From: Lysobacteraceae bacterium
GTDB taxonomy: Bacteria; Pseudomonadota; Gammaproteobacteria; Xanthomonadales; Xanthomonadaceae
Length of the DNA: 64,000 bases
Direction: 5' to 3'
Assembly (NCBI GenBank): GCA_031263725.1
Contig: JAISFF010000037.1
Coordinates: 1 to 64,000 of the forward strand
Positions 63,079 to 64,000 of the stretch are shown in pieces. The position numbers were made by a program, and so were the translations under genes. The notes under the pieces are model-generated. The model was not told where the DNA came from, did no database searches, and worked only from the letters and a program-made list of their open reading frames with translations. Each line of letters begins with the position of its first letter. The stretch's first letter is position 1.

Positions 63079-63582
63079 ATGAGTTACCACAATGATGAAG
63101 TTCGCGGCATTCTGGTCCAGATAGGCGGAGAACGCCTGTTGCTGCCGAATGCGACGATTACCGAAGTGCTGGCGGCCGTGCCGGTGCAGCCGATCGAGGG
63201 CACTCCGTCGTGGTTGATCGGCGAGATCGACTGGCAAGGGTGGAAGGTCCCGTTGATTTCGTTCGCCGCGCTCAGCGGTCTGCCGGGCAGCGGCAAGTCC
63301 GAGCACGACAAGATCGTGGTGCTCAAGGCGCTGGGAGGCAACGAGCGGTTGCCATATTTCGCATTGCAGACCGGCGTGTTTCCGCAATTGATCTCGGTGC
63401 CGCGGGACGGCCTGCTGGCCGACGCGGCGGAAGGTGACGTGCCGCCGATGGTGCGGGTGCGTGTCCTTTTGGGCAGCAGCAGTATTCTGCTGCCGGATCT
63501 GGACATGATCGAGAAACAGCTCAACGATGCGCTCAATGCGGTGAACTGGTCCAGTTTCGCGCATATGACCGTGCCGGAGTGA
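63079..63582 (+). CDS. CheW-like chemotaxis adaptor
   Basis: A 167-residue CheW-domain protein (ILVQIGGERLLLPNATITEVLAAVPVQPIEGTPSWLIGEIDWQGWKVPLISFAALSGLP, ending RVRVLLGSSSILLPDLDMIEKQL). Resembles ChpC-type adaptors that link additional receptors to ChpA. GGAG lies upstream of the ATG. It is 22 bases after the CheB-like gene and is the last gene of the cluster; a short GACGCG/CGCGTC hairpin follows. Confidence 0.88.
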   Translation: MSYHNDEVRGILVQIGGERLLLPNATITEVLAAVPVQPIEGTPSWLIGEIDWQGWKVPLISFAALSGLPGSGKSEHDKIVVLKALGGNERLPYFALQTGVFPQLISVPRDGLLADAAEGDVPPMVRVRVLLGSSSILLPDLDMIEKQLNDALNAVNWSSFAHMTVPE

Positions 63583-63672
63583 TGCTGCAGCATTGACGCG
63601 GTCCGCGTCCTGTCGGCATATCCGGGTCAGGCGGGATGTCGGAGTCAATATTGCTGGCCGATGACGGGCGAT

Positions 63673-64000
63673 CTACATGTCGCCGAAACGGGATTGCAGT
63701 GCGGCAATGGCGGCGAGGCCCGCAGTTTCGGTACGCAGGATGCGCGGTCCCAGCTGCAAACCGCTGAAACCATGATCGGCCAAGGTGGCGCGATCGTGTG
63801 GCGACCAGCCGCCTTCGGGGCCGGTGGCGATGACCAGCTCCGCCGACGAGAGAGCAAGCTGGGTCAGCCGGTGTTCGCCCATCGGATCCAGGGTCAGGCG
63901 TGTGCCGATGGGAATGTCCAGCGAGGACAACGCCACAGCGAGCGGTGCGGGCGTCGTCAGGCTCGGAACCCGGGCCCTTCCGGATTGACCGCATGCCGAT
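63673..64000 (-). CDS. rsmE: 16S rRNA (uracil-1498-N3)-methyltransferase RsmE (partial)
   Basis: The C-terminal ~108 residues of RsmE; the 5' part lies beyond the right edge. The SPOUT signature is complete: LAVALSSLDIPIGTRLTLDPMGEHRLTQ, LSSAELVIATGPEGGWSPHDRATLADHGFSGLQLGPRILRTETAGLAAIAALQ. It methylates U1498 of 16S rRNA. It converges with the pil-chp cluster, the usual neighbour in this lineage. Confidence 0.92.
   Translation of the reverse strand, partial: SACGQSGRARVPSLTTPAPLAVALSSLDIPIGTRLTLDPMGEHRLTQLALSSAELVIATGPEGGWSPHDRATLADHGFSGLQLGPRILRTETAGLAAIAALQSRFGDM

Overview
The window is dense, high-GC bacterial chromosome and reads as a gammaproteobacterium of the Xanthomonadales (Lysobacteraceae/Xanthomonadaceae type). 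The reasons are the order gshB - pilG - pilI - pilJ - chpA - CheB-like - CheW - rsmE, the eno-ftsB-ispD block, the style of the housekeeping proteins, and the run of M13 and DUF885 peptidases typical of that group. No tRNA, rRNA, CRISPR array or complete insertion sequence was recognised. The genus cannot be fixed from the sequence alone.

Layout. (1) 1-6500: a 53-bp tandem repeat at the left edge, a secreted protein of unknown function, then eno-ftsB-ispD (glycolysis, division, isoprenoid synthesis), the ABC-F ATPase uup, and a barnase-like exported RNase with its barstar-like inhibitor. (2) 6586-11860: a TetR-MFP-RND efflux operon with its own terminator and a promoter/operator, but no outer-membrane channel gene. 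(3) 11860-14840: NAD kinase and a cN-I 5'-nucleotidase among decayed sequence: a glutamate dehydrogenase fragment and two small frameshifted genes. (4) 14842-20377: a DUF2461 protein, exonuclease I, a FUSC membrane protein, carbonic anhydrase and a small conserved-looking protein. (5) 20458-25658: asnS, an IscA/ErpA-type protein, rpsF-rpsR-rplI with terminator, and dnaB with a DnaA box upstream. (6) 25895-32614: an OmpA-type lipoprotein, an AT-rich intergenic stretch full of inverted repeats in front of an exported RCC1-repeat protein, suhB, trmJ, and a c-di-GMP protein with a degenerate GGDEF and an intact EAL domain. (7) 32691-38271: ExoD and CNNM/CorC membrane proteins, DUF47-Pit phosphate transport, an alkyltransferase-like protein and a rhomboid protease. 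(8) 38401-46860: two M13 metallopeptidase paralogues (one has lost its zinc motif), an MliC-like lipoprotein, a DUF885 peptidase-like protein, DUF502 and a hotdog-fold protein. (9) 47223-64000: a small exported protein, a ClpP-fold-like lipoprotein, a TonB-like protein, gshB, the type IV pilus chemosensory (Pil-Chp) cluster, and a partial rsmE.

How the genes work together: pilG-pilI-pilJ-chpA plus the CheB-like and CheW genes form one sensory pathway controlling twitching and surface sensing. The TetR gene probably autoregulates the efflux operon. DUF47 and Pit form a phosphate uptake pair. rpsF-rpsR-rplI supply ribosomal proteins next to the replicative helicase. The most unusual items are the exported RCC1 protein with its AT-rich control region, the zinc-less M13 paralogue beside an intact one, and the CheB-like protein whose methylesterase site is lost.
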